The notes under the pieces are model-generated. The model was not told the origin of the DNA and did no database searches. It worked only from the letters and a program-made list of their open reading frames with translations. Below, one piece after another: positions 1 to 9,341 of a DNA stretch of 64,000 bases. Both the position numbers and the translations under genes were made by a program. The DNA comes from JAPORK01 sp026710285 (lineage in GTDB: Bacteria; Pseudomonadota; Gammaproteobacteria; Pseudomonadales; Endozoicomonadaceae). How positions within the stretch are numbered: the stretch's first letter is position 1; every line of letters starts with the position of its first letter. The DNA is taken from contig OZ241746.1 of the NCBI GenBank assembly GCA_965201045.1, positions 3,286,001 through 3,350,000 of the forward strand, written 5' to 3'.

Positions 1-303
1 GCTGATACATTCTTAGCTTTAACACCGGCAAAAGCCTGCTTCTTAAAAGATAATCCTGAAAGCACAGAAGATGGTAGTGAGCATCTGATCGTAACAGAAA
101 TACCTGTCTTTGAAGATTATGCTGCAATGTTAACTGCCGGTGGGGATGGTTATTGTTCAGGTGTCTGCTATGTTAGTATCTACCCACATTATATTCACTT
201 TTATTATAAGAAAAAAGTTAATATTGGAAAAGTAAATTTTTCAAAAAAGATGCCGGGGGGGGGGGAGTCATTATCACAGCAGAAGATGCTATGCAAAAAA
301 TAA
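1..303 (+). pseudogene. Truncated 3' part of a paralogue of the secreted protein at 678-2045
   Basis: Frame 1 is open from the window edge and closely matches the DNA at about 1428-1690 inside the intact gene downstream, with a small deletion relative to it. The match stops at a run of 11 G (255-265). Beyond the run, this frame continues only to a TAA at 301-303, so the basic, Gln-rich C-terminus of the intact paralogue is missing. It is therefore the damaged upstream copy of a tandem duplication. The function is unknown. The 5' part lies outside the window, so its completeness upstream cannot be judged. Confidence 0.75.
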
Positions 304-413
304 CCACAGGCGCTTCTCTGGTGCAACTTTATTCAGGTTTTATTTATAATGGTCCGGGGCTGATTAAAGCTATTTGTCAGCGTTATCTCTCCAAAACAAC
401 ATCTTCCACTTAA
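255..413 (+). pseudogene. pyrD: 3' remnant of dihydroorotate dehydrogenase gene
   Basis: Read in the frame starting at 255, the sequence gives GGVITAEDAM, then TTGASLVQLYSGFIYNGP and a short tail ending in TAA at 411-413. This is the conserved C-terminal FMN-phosphate region of class 2 (membrane-linked) dihydroorotate dehydrogenase. Only about 50 codons remain. They are joined at the 11-G tract (255-265), out of frame, to a fragment of an unrelated secreted-protein gene. It is a gene remnant made by a rearrangement, or possibly an assembly join at the homopolymer. Family identity is secure; the cause of the junction is inference. Confidence 0.75.
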
Positions 414-677
414 AAGGCTATAGTTTATTCTTCTTGCTAAATATTAACAAAGGAACGGGTTTAAAATCAAAATAAGGTGTTAAAAACTGTTTAGAAAAGA
501 AATTTTGTACCTTTTTTTGCATATTAAACAACAATAACTATTCTTCTCTTTTAACTTAAAAGTGCCGAGTTTACTGTAACAGAAACTGTTGCTATCAGAG
601 AGGCAACAGTCAAATCCGGTGTTTTGCAGTTAAAGATGTATACCAGGTTTTACAATAACAAAAAGGTTTAGCAAATA
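414..677 (+). other. Short intergenic stretch with an unidentified open frame remnant
   Basis: An open frame from 555 to a TAG at 669-671 reads LKSAEFTVTETVAIREATVK and onward without a start codon. It looks like the tail of a lost gene, but I do not recognise the family. No convincing promoter or strong Shine-Dalgarno precedes the gene at 678. Confidence 0.3.
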
Positions 678-2045
678 ATGAAAAATTTACAGTTTACCAC
701 CATCAATAAAATTATTTTATTTGTTGTAATGGTCATTCCAATATACGCATATGCAACTGTGCCAGATAACCAGCAATCAGAATATAACCACCCTTTACGT
801 GTTTGTTTTTATTTACCTTTTGGTACTGTAGTTTCAGTAGAATCTTTTGATCCCTGGTCTGTCGTACTCGATAAAGATGCAGTAGCAGAAGAAGTGTATT
901 CCTCTGGCGCTGCAGTTCCGGGCATAGCAGAAAATAAATCTATATTCTCTAAAATATCTCAACTAACAGCAACAATATCAGGTGGTAGCCCTGTTCCATT
1001 TACTTTGCTTAATAATCACTGTACTGAAATTATCATCAATCGTAATGCTGAGACAACCATTAAATTTGAAGATTTAAAGGTGGTTATTTCCAATGAGGAA
1101 CCCGCTGAGTCAGATAAAAGTGTTGCTCATATATCACCAGCGGTTCTGAAAGGTACCGATAACCTGGAATTTTTTATGCTTCCTGAACAGAAAAACAGAA
1201 CCCAGATGTATACGTCTTTGCAATTTGGTCAGCGCACTACCTTACAATTTCAAACTAAGTTCAATTGTTACCATTGTTCAGATTCACAAGATGATGATAA
1301 TGAGCATCAGATTAAAAATAAGATTGCTGATGATAAAACAACAATCAGCTTTTCAGCAACAGGAAAAACGTACTTTTTGCCTAAATCCTTTTACCGAAAT
1401 AATAAAGCTGCTTTTTATCCTGTAGCAGCTGATACATTCTTAGCTGTAACACCGACAAAAGCTTGCTTCTTAAAAGATAATCCTGAAAGCACAGAAGATG
1501 ATAGTGAGCATCTGATCGTAACAGAAATACCTGTCTTTGAAGATTGTGCTGCAATGTTAACTGCCGGAGTGGATGGTTATTGTTCGGGTGTATGCTCTAT
1601 TTCTATGTGTGACAGTATCTGCTCACGTAATATTTACTTTTATGATCAAAAAAAAGTTAATATTGAAAAAATAAATCTTTCAAAAATGATGCCGAATCTG
1701 GCTATGTGGCCGGATGATTATAAAGGTGCGCAAACAAAAAAAAAGATGCAAACTCGTGCCGCAGGTAAACAACAAAATCAGCCACAACAGGCAGCTTCAT
1801 CAATAGAGCAGGAATTCTTTGCGCCAGTAGAACAACAAGAGGTGCTCGCTTCAATTCTCAGAGGACAAAAGCAGCAAAGATTTTATATAAGAATAAGATC
1901 AAAAGGCAATGCCGGCGGTGAAGATCGGTCAGATATGTCTGAAGCAGCTCAGCAAGACCAGGAGTGTAGTATTCAAAGCACAGATAAATATGTTCGGAGT
2001 CAGTTGTATAAACAAAGATTAAGAAGTAGAAAACAAAACGCCTGA
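678..2045 (+). CDS. Secreted protein of unknown function, intact member of a tandem pair
   Basis: The 455-residue product begins with a classic signal peptide: basic start, hydrophobic stretch FVVMVIPIYAYA, likely cleavage near residue 27. It should be exported. I recognise no family. Visible features are scattered cysteines, including CYHCSD in the middle and a Cys cluster near VDGYCSGVCSISMCDSICS, which could form disulfides in the periplasm or outside. The C-terminal 100 residues are Gln- and Arg-rich and probably disordered. A truncated paralogue lies directly upstream (1-303), so this is a duplicated, probably lineage-specific gene. The ribosome site before 678 is weak; the start is chosen because it opens the signal peptide. 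Confidence 0.7.
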   Translation: MKNLQFTTINKIILFVVMVIPIYAYATVPDNQQSEYNHPLRVCFYLPFGTVVSVESFDPWSVVLDKDAVAEEVYSSGAAVPGIAENKSIFSKISQLTATISGGSPVPFTLLNNHCTEIIINRNAETTIKFEDLKVVISNEEPAESDKSVAHISPAVLKGTDNLEFFMLPEQKNRTQMYTSLQFGQRTTLQFQTKFNCYHCSDSQDDDNEHQIKNKIADDKTTISFSATGKTYFLPKSFYRNNKAAFYPVAADTFLAVTPTKACFLKDNPESTEDDSEHLIVTEIPVFEDCAAMLTAGVDGYCSGVCSISMCDSICSRNIYFYDQKKVNIEKINLSKMMPNLAMWPDDYKGAQTKKKMQTRAAGKQQNQPQQAASSIEQEFFAPVEQQEVLASILRGQKQQRFYIRIRSKGNAGGEDRSDMSEAAQQDQECSIQSTDKYVRSQLYKQRLRSRKQNA

Positions 2046-2088
2046 TCTTGTTGTAAATGGTTGAATGTGACCTTCTCTCCTTTTTACT

Positions 2089-2112
2089 GAATTCCTGTTT
2101 TTACAGGAATTC
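2089..2112. terminator. Hairpin downstream of the 678-2045 gene
   Basis: GAATTCCTG (2089-2097) and CAGGAATTC (2104-2112) form a perfect 9-bp stem with a TTTTTA loop, 44 bases after the stop codon. The U tract after the stem is poor. The sequence also resembles the common dispersed 'attcctg...caggaat' palindromes elsewhere in the window (for example near 34620), so it may be a repeat that serves as a transcript end. Confidence 0.45.
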
Positions 2113-2526
2113 ATTCTATCGTACTTACCTAAAAAATACCTTTCTAAACAGCATAGTAAAATTAGATAGTATTTAATTCTATGTGTCAGCTTCTAATGGT
2201 TACAAATTATTTTATAAAATGCTTTGAAAGGTTGTTTTCTGGGACAAATATTACTTATTTTGTTTTTTAAGATCATTTTACCTTATTAAATCCAGTCTTT
2301 AAATGTAAATGTCGCAATAAAAAAGGCGGCAAGTTAAGAATATTTTTGTTAAAAGTCATATGACTTTAAAAAAAATATACAATAATCAGATGATTCAGGG
2401 AATAATTTTCATTATGTATTGTCCAAAGAAAAAAGCCATAAAATATGATGCTTTATTATGTTGCAATAATTTTTTATTACTCGAAAAACTAAGTTGTTAC
2501 TTAAATTCAAAAATATGGAGATATTT
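2113..2526. other. Gene-free AT-rich stretch
   Basis: About 410 bases with no convincing gene. A short frame around 2360-2557 has no family signature or ribosome site. The only clear element is the ribosome site just before the gene at 2527. Confidence 0.5.
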
Positions 2527-2859
2527 ATGTTTGTTGTTGCTAACAGGATACCCTTAAAAGATGAGTGGCTGGATGCTTTCGAAGAACGATTTAATGCATG
2601 TGCTGAGTATATCAAACAACAGCCGGGTTTTATTCAGATGATTATGCTGCGCCCGGATAAAGCAAATGATCCTCATGTAATCATGACAACATGGCAAAGC
2701 AAAGCAGCTTTTGAATATTGGATGCAAAGTGAAAATTTCAAATTAACCCATAGAAATCCCATGCCGGAAGAAGCATTTAGTGGAATGAATGTAATAGAAT
2801 ATCATGAAATTTCTATTTTAATTGAAAAGAAAGTAACTTATTCGGAATTTAGCACATAA
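2527..2859 (+). CDS. Small antibiotic-biosynthesis-monooxygenase (ABM) fold protein
   Basis: The 110-residue product starts MFVVANRIPLK and contains the ABM-type core: FEERFNACAEYIKQQPGF, then MIMLRPDK and a Trp- and aromatic-rich TTWQSKAAFEYWMQSENF. This alpha/beta dimeric ferredoxin-like fold is shared by small monooxygenases and heme-degrading IsdG-like enzymes; the spacing resembles the latter. Function here could be heme handling or quinol oxidation; sequence alone does not decide. The ATG at 2527 is preferred over 2494 and 2515 because GGAG sits six bases before it and the family begins at this strand. It is a single-gene unit surrounded by repeats. Confidence 0.8.
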   Translation: MFVVANRIPLKDEWLDAFEERFNACAEYIKQQPGFIQMIMLRPDKANDPHVIMTTWQSKAAFEYWMQSENFKLTHRNPMPEEAFSGMNVIEYHEISILIEKKVTYSEFST

Positions 2860-2924
2860 TCATAGTGGATATTATTGATTAACAGCAGTAGTAAAATAAA
2901 CTGTTGTATTGAAGATTTTTATAA

Positions 2925-3300
2925 ACCCCAGCTCGGAGTTTTTGATTGAATAATAAAAATCCTTGCTTTTAACCTGCTGGTGCTGAAATAACCTTGTCAT
3001 TCCAGCAGGGATTGCCGGCAGGGCTTACGCACCAAGAGAATCATTCTCATTTGGAGCTTCATATAACACTTTTTTGAGACTCAATCTGTGTATTTTAACC
3101 TCTAATTGATCGTTGATCAGTCTTTGATAAGGCATAAAACCATGACCAGCTGTACATTTTTTGCTCAAAAAGTAACTGTTTTGTTTGATTATTAAGAATC
3201 ATTCTCTTGGTGCGTAAGCCCTGGGATTGCCGGAATCTCATAACCGGGAAATTATATTTTCGGTAGTGATTGCTGTTAATGGATTCCCGCTGTGCATCCA
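2925..3300 (+). repeat. Dispersed composite repeat, interrupted by a small transposable element
   Basis: The left part (2925-3018: gagtttttg, aataataaaaatccttgc, then cattccagcagggattgcc) and the right part (3224-3300: ggattgccggaatc, then ttatattttcggtagtg and a final attcccgc) together make one repeat. Related copies lie at 17690-17835 (reverse orientation), 31568-31660 and 34558-34640. The copy here is split by the element at 3019-3223. No coding potential is evident. Confidence 0.65.
3019..3223. mobile_element. 205-bp MITE with 23-bp perfect inverted repeats and 10-bp target duplication
   Basis: The ends are perfect 23-bp inverted repeats: 3019-3041 begins CAGGGCTTACGCACC, and 3201-3223 is its exact complement. 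Immediately outside lies GGATTGCCGG on both sides (3009-3018 and 3224-3233), a 10-bp target-site duplication. Removing the element and one duplicate rebuilds the composite repeat seen elsewhere. CAGGG ends and 8-10 bp duplications fit ISAs1-family transposition, which is inference; no transposase of that kind is in the window. Confidence 0.85.
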
Positions 3301-3779
3301 GCAAAGTCTGGTATGTTCAGCAGGAGATAAACCTGCCAGGGTAGGAGTCGGAGCCCTGTAGTGCTGTAGCTTGGGTAGCAATGTGGAGAGAAATCAAAAT
3401 GTTGAAGCCTACTGACAAACCTGTTTTTAGGACAGATGCGAGGTATCAGGTTGTAGCCATAAACTTTGATGTGAAGATAACAGGTAAGAATAGTGCGGTA
3501 AAACTGCATGCTGCGTTTGATGTAGCGGGTGATGGAGGTGGAGTCAATTGAGGGATACCCTCGTGATTTGACCACCACGCCATTGCCTAACCCTACGACG
3601 GCATATTTTTGAAAATAATGACATAAAACATAGTATGTTGTGTCAACAAATCTTCGAACTGGGTTTCAGTTAAACCTCTCTTCAATAGTGTGTGGTTCTG
3701 TTTTAGCAGGAAATGAGATAAAAGCAGCGGCAGTTTTTCTCTAAGGAAATAACATGCAAAATCCAATTAATACCAAATA
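3301..3779. other. Unexplained block, less AT-rich than its surroundings
   Basis: About 300 bases (3300-3600) are clearly richer in G and C than the flanks and show no frame with a recognisable family on either strand. The composition suggests a remnant of a structured RNA or mobile element. Bases 3600-3779 are ordinary AT-rich sequence leading up to the 378-bp element. Confidence 0.35.
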
Positions 3780-4157
3780 TAATTAGTCAGTCCTGAAAAA
3801 TAGCTAAAAAATTGTTTTAAAAGCTATTTAACAGTATTTTTAATAAATATTTCGACCAGTTTTTATATGATAAAGCAATTTTTCTGGTCGAAATTTCCTC
3901 AAAATAGAATTTTTAATACATCCTGATAATTAGTTATAGTAAGCATGAAAAATGGGTAAAAGAAATTAAATATACACAACAAAAGTATAATTTATTTTTC
4001 ATTATATAACGGATTGCAATGAAATAACCAAATAAAATAAAAAAAATTGTCACTTTTATGTAATTTTAATGACGTATAATTTAGCGTTAAAATTTTTTTG
4101 GATTTAACCTGAAATAAATTATGCGTTAAAATTATGTTTTTCAGGGGCGACTAATTA
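3780..4157. mobile_element. 378-bp inverted-repeat element (family B), copy 1
   Basis: The ends are imperfect 21-bp inverted repeats (TAATTAGTCAGTCCTGAAAAA at 3780 and its near complement ending at 4157). A second copy of exactly the same length lies at 40801-41178. Inside, ATTTCGACCAG (3849-3859) and CTGGTCGAAAT (3884-3894) form a perfect 11-bp stem that the second copy keeps with one change. There is no coding capacity, so this is a MITE-like non-autonomous element. The parent family is not recognised and the target duplication is not clear. Confidence 0.75.
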
Positions 4158-4777
4158 CAAAGCCTTTAATTTTTATGATGTATTTTATGCAATGCTTTTT
4201 CACATTAAGCGTATCTTGGCGTTTAATGTCAATTGTATCAGTTATGAAAGGAACACAAGAGCACATTTTAAAAATATAACCGGTACTTTTTTAATTTGTT
4301 GTTTTATCTATCCATAAATAACAATTGTTATTCTGACTTCGATTGTGATGGTTTTGACTCCACTCAGTCAGCGCAAATTCGTAACCAGTAGAGTCAGTGT
4401 GAGATGGCTAACCTAATTTATGCCTTGCTAAACATACCTGCCTCTTCCGGATGAGATGAGCTGCGCTTATCGAAACCTAATTGTACAGGTTTTTCCTGAA
4501 TTATGCTTTTTCATGGTACAGCCATCTAAAAGTATTTGGTTTTTTATAAAAAAAATTTCAATAATTTTGTTTTGTAATAAGTGGATTCTTTTTGAAAAAT
4601 CATGTAACATCTGTTCGGTTTGTCTTCTTGTTATGTCTGCTGTACTATCAACACAGATTAAAAGTAAGATAGTACATAAAAACTGATAAACCGGATAAAT
4701 ACACAAAAGCAGAAAATAGACAGCTATTTAATATTTTCAGCTTTTTTATGGTCAAAAGACAGAAAGATAATACAATC
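4158..4777. other. Gene-free region upstream of carA
   Basis: About 600 AT-rich bases. Short opposing frames at 4456-4706 lack ribosome sites and family signal and I do not accept them. The carA promoter must lie here, but I cannot pick boxes with confidence. The dapB gene that often precedes carA is absent. Confidence 0.4.
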
Positions 4778-5905
4778 ATGCAAAATAAACATGCATTACT
4801 GATGTTGGAAGACGGGTCTGTTTTTCACGGTATATCAGCGGGAGCAGATGGAAAAGTAACCGGAGAAGTTATTTTCAATACCGCAATGACAGGTTATCAG
4901 GAAATTTTAACCGATCCTTCCTATGCCAGTCAGTTAGTCACGCTAACTTATCCCCATATTGGGAATACCGGTATTAATCCTGAAGATAGTGAATCTGCGG
5001 GTATACAGGCAGCCGGATTAATTATCAGAAATATTTCTATGACAATCAGCAACTGGCGTTCATCACTTTCTTTACAAGATTATCTGCGTGCAGAAAATAT
5101 CTGCGCAATTGCAGAGATAGATACACGTCGACTAACCAAAATACTCAGAGAAAAAGGCGCTTTGAGTGGTTGTATTATGACCGGCGATCATATTTGTGAA
5201 AAAGAGGCACTTGCAGATGCTAAAGCTTTTCCTGGATTATCGGGTATGGACCTAGCAAAAGTGGTTACTACGCAGGAACGTTATCAGTGGTCTGAACAGA
5301 CATGGTCCGTTGAAACCAATGCTTTTTCAAAATTGACCAACCCTGTCTGCCATGTGGTTGCCTATGATTTTGGTATTAAACGCAATATCTTACGCATGCT
5401 GGCAGACAGAGGGTGTCAGATTACCGTGGTACCGGCGATGACTACAGCAGATGAAGTCTTATCACTCAAACCGGATGGTATTTTTCTTTCTAACGGTCCG
5501 GGCGACCCTAAAGCGTGCCACTATGCTATTCAGGCTATACAACAGCTGCTTAAAACAGACATTCCATTATTTGGAATTTGCATGGGGCATCAGTTACTGG
5601 CACTGGCATCAGGTGCTGAAACCGTAAAAATGTCCTTTGGTCACCATGGTGCTAACCATCCTGTTCAGGACCTTAAAACCAAAAAAGTGATGATTACCAG
5701 TCAGAACCACTGTTTTTCAGTGGATGAAAATACCTTACCATCCTGTCTGAAAGCAACGCATCGTTCTCTGTTTGATAATAGTTTGCAGGGTATAGAGCGA
5801 ACAGACAGACCTGCTTTTAGTTTTCAGGGACATCCTGAGGCAAGTCCAGGTCCTCATGATGTTGCATTATTATTTGATCGCTTTACACAAATGATGAAAC
5901 GATAG
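4778..5905 (+). CDS. carA: Carbamoyl-phosphate synthase small (glutaminase) subunit
   Basis: CarA hydrolyses glutamine and passes ammonia to CarB for carbamoyl phosphate, feeding pyrimidine and arginine synthesis in the cytoplasm. The start ATG at 4778 gives MQNKHALLMLEDGSVFHG, matching the family N-terminus; the upstream ATG at 4748 would add ten unusual residues. The N-terminal domain carries FNTAMTGYQEILTDPSY. The class I amidotransferase domain has GPGDPKAC, the nucleophile Cys in FGICMGHQ and the His/Glu pair in GHPEASPGPHD. The 375 residues match the usual length (382 in E. coli). carB follows after 166 bases, so the pair is probably one operon. Confidence 0.97.
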   Translation: MQNKHALLMLEDGSVFHGISAGADGKVTGEVIFNTAMTGYQEILTDPSYASQLVTLTYPHIGNTGINPEDSESAGIQAAGLIIRNISMTISNWRSSLSLQDYLRAENICAIAEIDTRRLTKILREKGALSGCIMTGDHICEKEALADAKAFPGLSGMDLAKVVTTQERYQWSEQTWSVETNAFSKLTNPVCHVVAYDFGIKRNILRMLADRGCQITVVPAMTTADEVLSLKPDGIFLSNGPGDPKACHYAIQAIQQLLKTDIPLFGICMGHQLLALASGAETVKMSFGHHGANHPVQDLKTKKVMITSQNHCFSVDENTLPSCLKATHRSLFDNSLQGIERTDRPAFSFQGHPEASPGPHDVALLFDRFTQMMKR

Positions 5906-6071
5906 AGTGAATTTACAGGCTGTTTATAAGAGCAGATTCGGGGAACAACTATCTTCAGGCATAACAAGTGGTAAGTATCGTGCTAAACAGTTAAGCACCC
6001 GTTACAGGTTATAATTGAACGTTAAAGTTATAGTATGCAATTGCTAAAAAAGACAGGGGTCATAAAGTAAA

Positions 6072-9000
6072 ATGGCTAAGCGCAGCGATATTAACAGTAT
6101 CCTTATTTTAGGTGCAGGTCCTATTGTTATTGGGCAGGCATGTGAGTTTGATTATTCCGGAGCACAAGCATGTAAAGCGCTGAAAGATGAAGGTTATCGG
6201 GTTATTTTAGTCAATTCTAATCCGGCAACCATCATGACAGATCCTCTGATGGCAGATGCCACTTATATTGAGCCTGTGCGCTGGCAGAGTGTGGCTAAAA
6301 TTATTGAAAGAGAACGACCTGATGCTTTACTGCCCACAATGGGAGGGCAGACTGCTTTAAACTGCGCACTTGACCTTAACCGGCAGGGTATTTTACAACA
6401 GTTTAATGTGGAAATGATTGGTGCAGATGCAACAGCTATTGATAAAGCGGAAGACCGCGAACTGTTTGATAAAGCCATGAAAAAAATTGGTCTGGAAACA
6501 CCTGCTTCTGGCATTGCACACAATATGGATCAGGCGCATGCCGTTTTAGAAAAGCTAGGCTTTCCCTGCATTATTCGCCCCTCTTTTACCATGGGGGGCA
6601 GCGGTGGCGGTATCGCTTACAATATACAGGAATTTGAAGAAATCTGTCAGCGGGGGCTGGAACTCTCACCGACCACTGAATTGTTAATTGATGAGTCACT
6701 GATTGGCTGGAAAGAGTATGAAATGGAAGTCGTCCGTGACCGGAATGACAACTGTATTATTGTTTGCGCTATTGAAAATGTCGATCCCATGGGAATTCAT
6801 ACCGGTGATTCTGTTACGGTGGCCCCTGCACAAACATTAACCGATAAAGAATATCAGCTGATGCGTAATGCTTCAATAGCGGTATTGCGTGAAATAGGCG
6901 TAGAAACCGGCGGCTCCAATGTACAGTTTGGAGTTGATCCTCAAACGGGTCGGCTGGTGGTTATTGAGATGAATCCCCGGGTTTCCCGTTCATCTGCACT
7001 GGCTTCGAAGGCTACCGGATTCCCTATTGCAAAAGTAGCGGCTAAACTGGCAGTAGGTTATACGCTTGATGAGCTTCGTAATGAAATTACCGGAGGTGTT
7101 ACACCAGCTTCTTTTGAACCTGCAATTGATTATGTGGTTACAAAAATTCCCCGCTTTGCTTTTGAAAAATTTCCTGATACCAATGACAGGCTGACGACTC
7201 AAATGAAATCCGTGGGTGAAGTTATGGCGATAGGGCGTAATTTTCAGGAGTCTGTACAAAAAGCATTACGCGGACTGGAAATGGATATCTGCGGATTTGA
7301 TCCCATTGTAAACAGAGAAGATGTTGACACAGCCACTGCAAAAATTAAAGAAGAGCTGGGTAATCCTGGGGCTGACCGGTTACGTTATATTGCCGATGCA
7401 TTTCGGATGGATATGCCTTTTGAAAAAATATTTTCATTGTGTAAGATTGACCGCTGGTTTTTAATCCAAATCAAAGATCTTATCGATGAAGAAAAGTGGC
7501 TGAATAAAACAACAAATGACAAATTAAATGCAGATGACTGGAGACGTTTAAAGCGTAAGGGGTTTAGTGATTCATGCCTTGCGCAGCTGCTTGGCAGTAC
7601 ACAGCAGGAAGTCAGATCTAGACGTCTTGAACACAATATAAAGCCTATTTATAAACGGGTAGATACCTGTGCAGCAGAATTTAAATCAACGACTGCATAC
7701 ATGTATTCTACTTACGATGAAGAGTGCGAAGCACAACCTTCAGATAAAAAGAAAATCGTCGTACTCGGTGGTGGACCTAACCGTATCGGGCAGGGTATAG
7801 AATTTGATTATTGCTGTGTACATGCGGCGCTGGCAATGCGTGAAGCAGGTTATGAAACCATCATGGTAAATTGTAATCCGGAGACAGTTTCCACAGACTA
7901 TGATGTTTCTGATCGCCTTTATTTTGAACCGATTACTTTTGAAGATGTACTCAATATTGTAGAACTGGAAAAACCGCATGGTGTGATTATTCAGTATGGC
8001 GGACAAACACCACTCAAACTAGCTCATTCTCTTTCAGAGGCAGGTGTACCGATAATAGGTACTTCATCAGATGCCATCGATCAGGCAGAAGACAGAGAAC
8101 GTTTTCAGCAACTGGTAATTAAGCTTGGACTTAAACAGCCAAACAATGGTATAGCACGTACCGAGCATGAAGCAGTTAAAATTGCCAGGGATATTGGATT
8201 TCCGCTGGTGGTACGACCTTCTTATGTATTGGGAGGACGCGCCATGGAAGTTGTGCAATCAGAAAAAGAACTGCGCCGCTATATGCTTGAAGCGGTCCAG
8301 GTTTCTAACGAATGTCCAGTTTTACTTGATCAGTATCTGACTAACGCAATTGAAGTTGATATTGATGCTATTTGTGATGGTGATCAGGTGGTCATTGGTG
8401 CAATTATGGAGCATATTGAACAGGCGGGTATTCACTCAGGAGATTCGGGATGCTCTTTACCGCCTTATAGTCTGAGCCAGGAGATACAGGAAGTTATAAG
8501 ACAACAGATTACTGCACTGGCATTAGAGCTAAATGTAATAGGGCTGCTTAATGTTCAAATGGCAATAAAAGATAATGAAGTCTATGTTATAGAGGTAAAC
8601 CCAAGGGCATCACGAACCGTGCCTTTTGTGTCTAAAGCTATTGGTTTTTCTCTTGCTAAAATTGCAGCCAGAGTAATGAGTGGTGAGAAACTGGAGCATT
8701 TAGAATTTACAAAAGAGATTCAACCAACAAACTATTTTGTAAAAGAACCGGTATTTCCTTTTAATAAATTTTCCGGCGTTGATCCTATTTTAGGACCAGA
8801 AATGCGTTCTACCGGTGAAGCGATGGGTGTTGGTGATTCATTTGTTGAAGCCTATTCAAAGGGGCAGTTAGCTGTTAAAATGGAGCTCCCTGAAAAAGGA
8901 AAAGCATTAATTAGCATTTGTGACAGTGATAAACATCAGGCAGAAGAAGTTGCACGATTGTTGGTAAAAGCTGGTTTTCAGTTAGTAGCAACAGCCGGTA

Positions 9001-9281
9001 CGGCAGACGTAATTGAAAAGTCAGGAATACCGGTAGAGCGGACGAATAAGGTTAAGCAGGGACGACCTAATTTAGTTGATTTAATTGTAAATGGAGATAT
9101 TCAGTTAGTAATTAATACGACAGAAGACCGTCAGGCAATAAGAGATTCTTATACAATAAGAAGATCTGCATTAACACATAAAGTGTTATACACTACAACG
9201 ATGTCCGGTGCAAAAGCAATTGCTATGGCGATAGGTTTTGGTGCTGAGCGTCAGGTGCGACGTCTCCAGGAACTTTACTAA
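6072..9281 (+). CDS. carB: Carbamoyl-phosphate synthase large subunit
   Basis: CarB makes carbamoyl phosphate from bicarbonate, ammonia and two ATP, together with CarA. The 1069-residue product has the expected tandem layout: a first ATP-grasp synthetase half beginning SILILGAGPIVIGQACEFDY, an oligomerisation region, a second homologous half beginning IVVLGGGPNRIGQGIEFDY, and a C-terminal MGS-like allosteric domain with LVATAGTADVI and the TTMSGAKAIAMAIG tail region. Length is near that of E. coli (1073) and no key motif is broken. AGGGG lies upstream of the ATG. It sits between carA and greA, a common gammaproteobacterial arrangement. Confidence 0.97.
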   Translation: MAKRSDINSILILGAGPIVIGQACEFDYSGAQACKALKDEGYRVILVNSNPATIMTDPLMADATYIEPVRWQSVAKIIERERPDALLPTMGGQTALNCALDLNRQGILQQFNVEMIGADATAIDKAEDRELFDKAMKKIGLETPASGIAHNMDQAHAVLEKLGFPCIIRPSFTMGGSGGGIAYNIQEFEEICQRGLELSPTTELLIDESLIGWKEYEMEVVRDRNDNCIIVCAIENVDPMGIHTGDSVTVAPAQTLTDKEYQLMRNASIAVLREIGVETGGSNVQFGVDPQTGRLVVIEMNPRVSRSSALASKATGFPIAKVAAKLAVGYTLDELRNEITGGVTPASFEPAIDYVVTKIPRFAFEKFPDTNDRLTTQMKSVGEVMAIGRNFQESVQKALRGLEMDICGFDPIVNREDVDTATAKIKEELGNPGADRLRYIADAFRMDMPFEKIFSLCKIDRWFLIQIKDLIDEEKWLNKTTNDKLNADDWRRLKRKGFSDSCLAQLLGSTQQEVRSRRLEHNIKPIYKRVDTCAAEFKSTTAYMYSTYDEECEAQPSDKKKIVVLGGGPNRIGQGIEFDYCCVHAALAMREAGYETIMVNCNPETVSTDYDVSDRLYFEPITFEDVLNIVELEKPHGVIIQYGGQTPLKLAHSLSEAGVPIIGTSSDAIDQAEDRERFQQLVIKLGLKQPNNGIARTEHEAVKIARDIGFPLVVRPSYVLGGRAMEVVQSEKELRRYMLEAVQVSNECPVLLDQYLTNAIEVDIDAICDGDQVVIGAIMEHIEQAGIHSGDSGCSLPPYSLSQEIQEVIRQQITALALELNVIGLLNVQMAIKDNEVYVIEVNPRASRTVPFVSKAIGFSLAKIAARVMSGEKLEHLEFTKEIQPTNYFVKEPVFPFNKFSGVDPILGPEMRSTGEAMGVGDSFVEAYSKGQLAVKMELPEKGKALISICDSDKHQAEEVARLLVKAGFQLVATAGTADVIEKSGIPVERTNKVKQGRPNLVDLIVNGDIQLVINTTEDRQAIRDSYTIRRSALTHKVLYTTTMSGAKAIAMAIGFGAERQVRRLQELY

Positions 9282-9341
9282 ATCTTACAATAAATAATTA
9301 CATTGGTTATTAATGATTTAATACTGAGGAAAGGTAATTAC

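Noticed and set aside
2360..2615. Short frames on both strands before the ABM gene
   Set aside because: They overlap the start of the real gene and lack any recognisable motif.
3095..3578. Two minus-strand frames of 69 and 100 codons
   Set aside because: One lies across a MITE and the other within the unexplained repeat block; no domain is visible.
4456..4706. Opposing short frames upstream of carA
   Set aside because: Both overlap in AT-rich sequence, hydrophobic by composition only, no ribosome sites.
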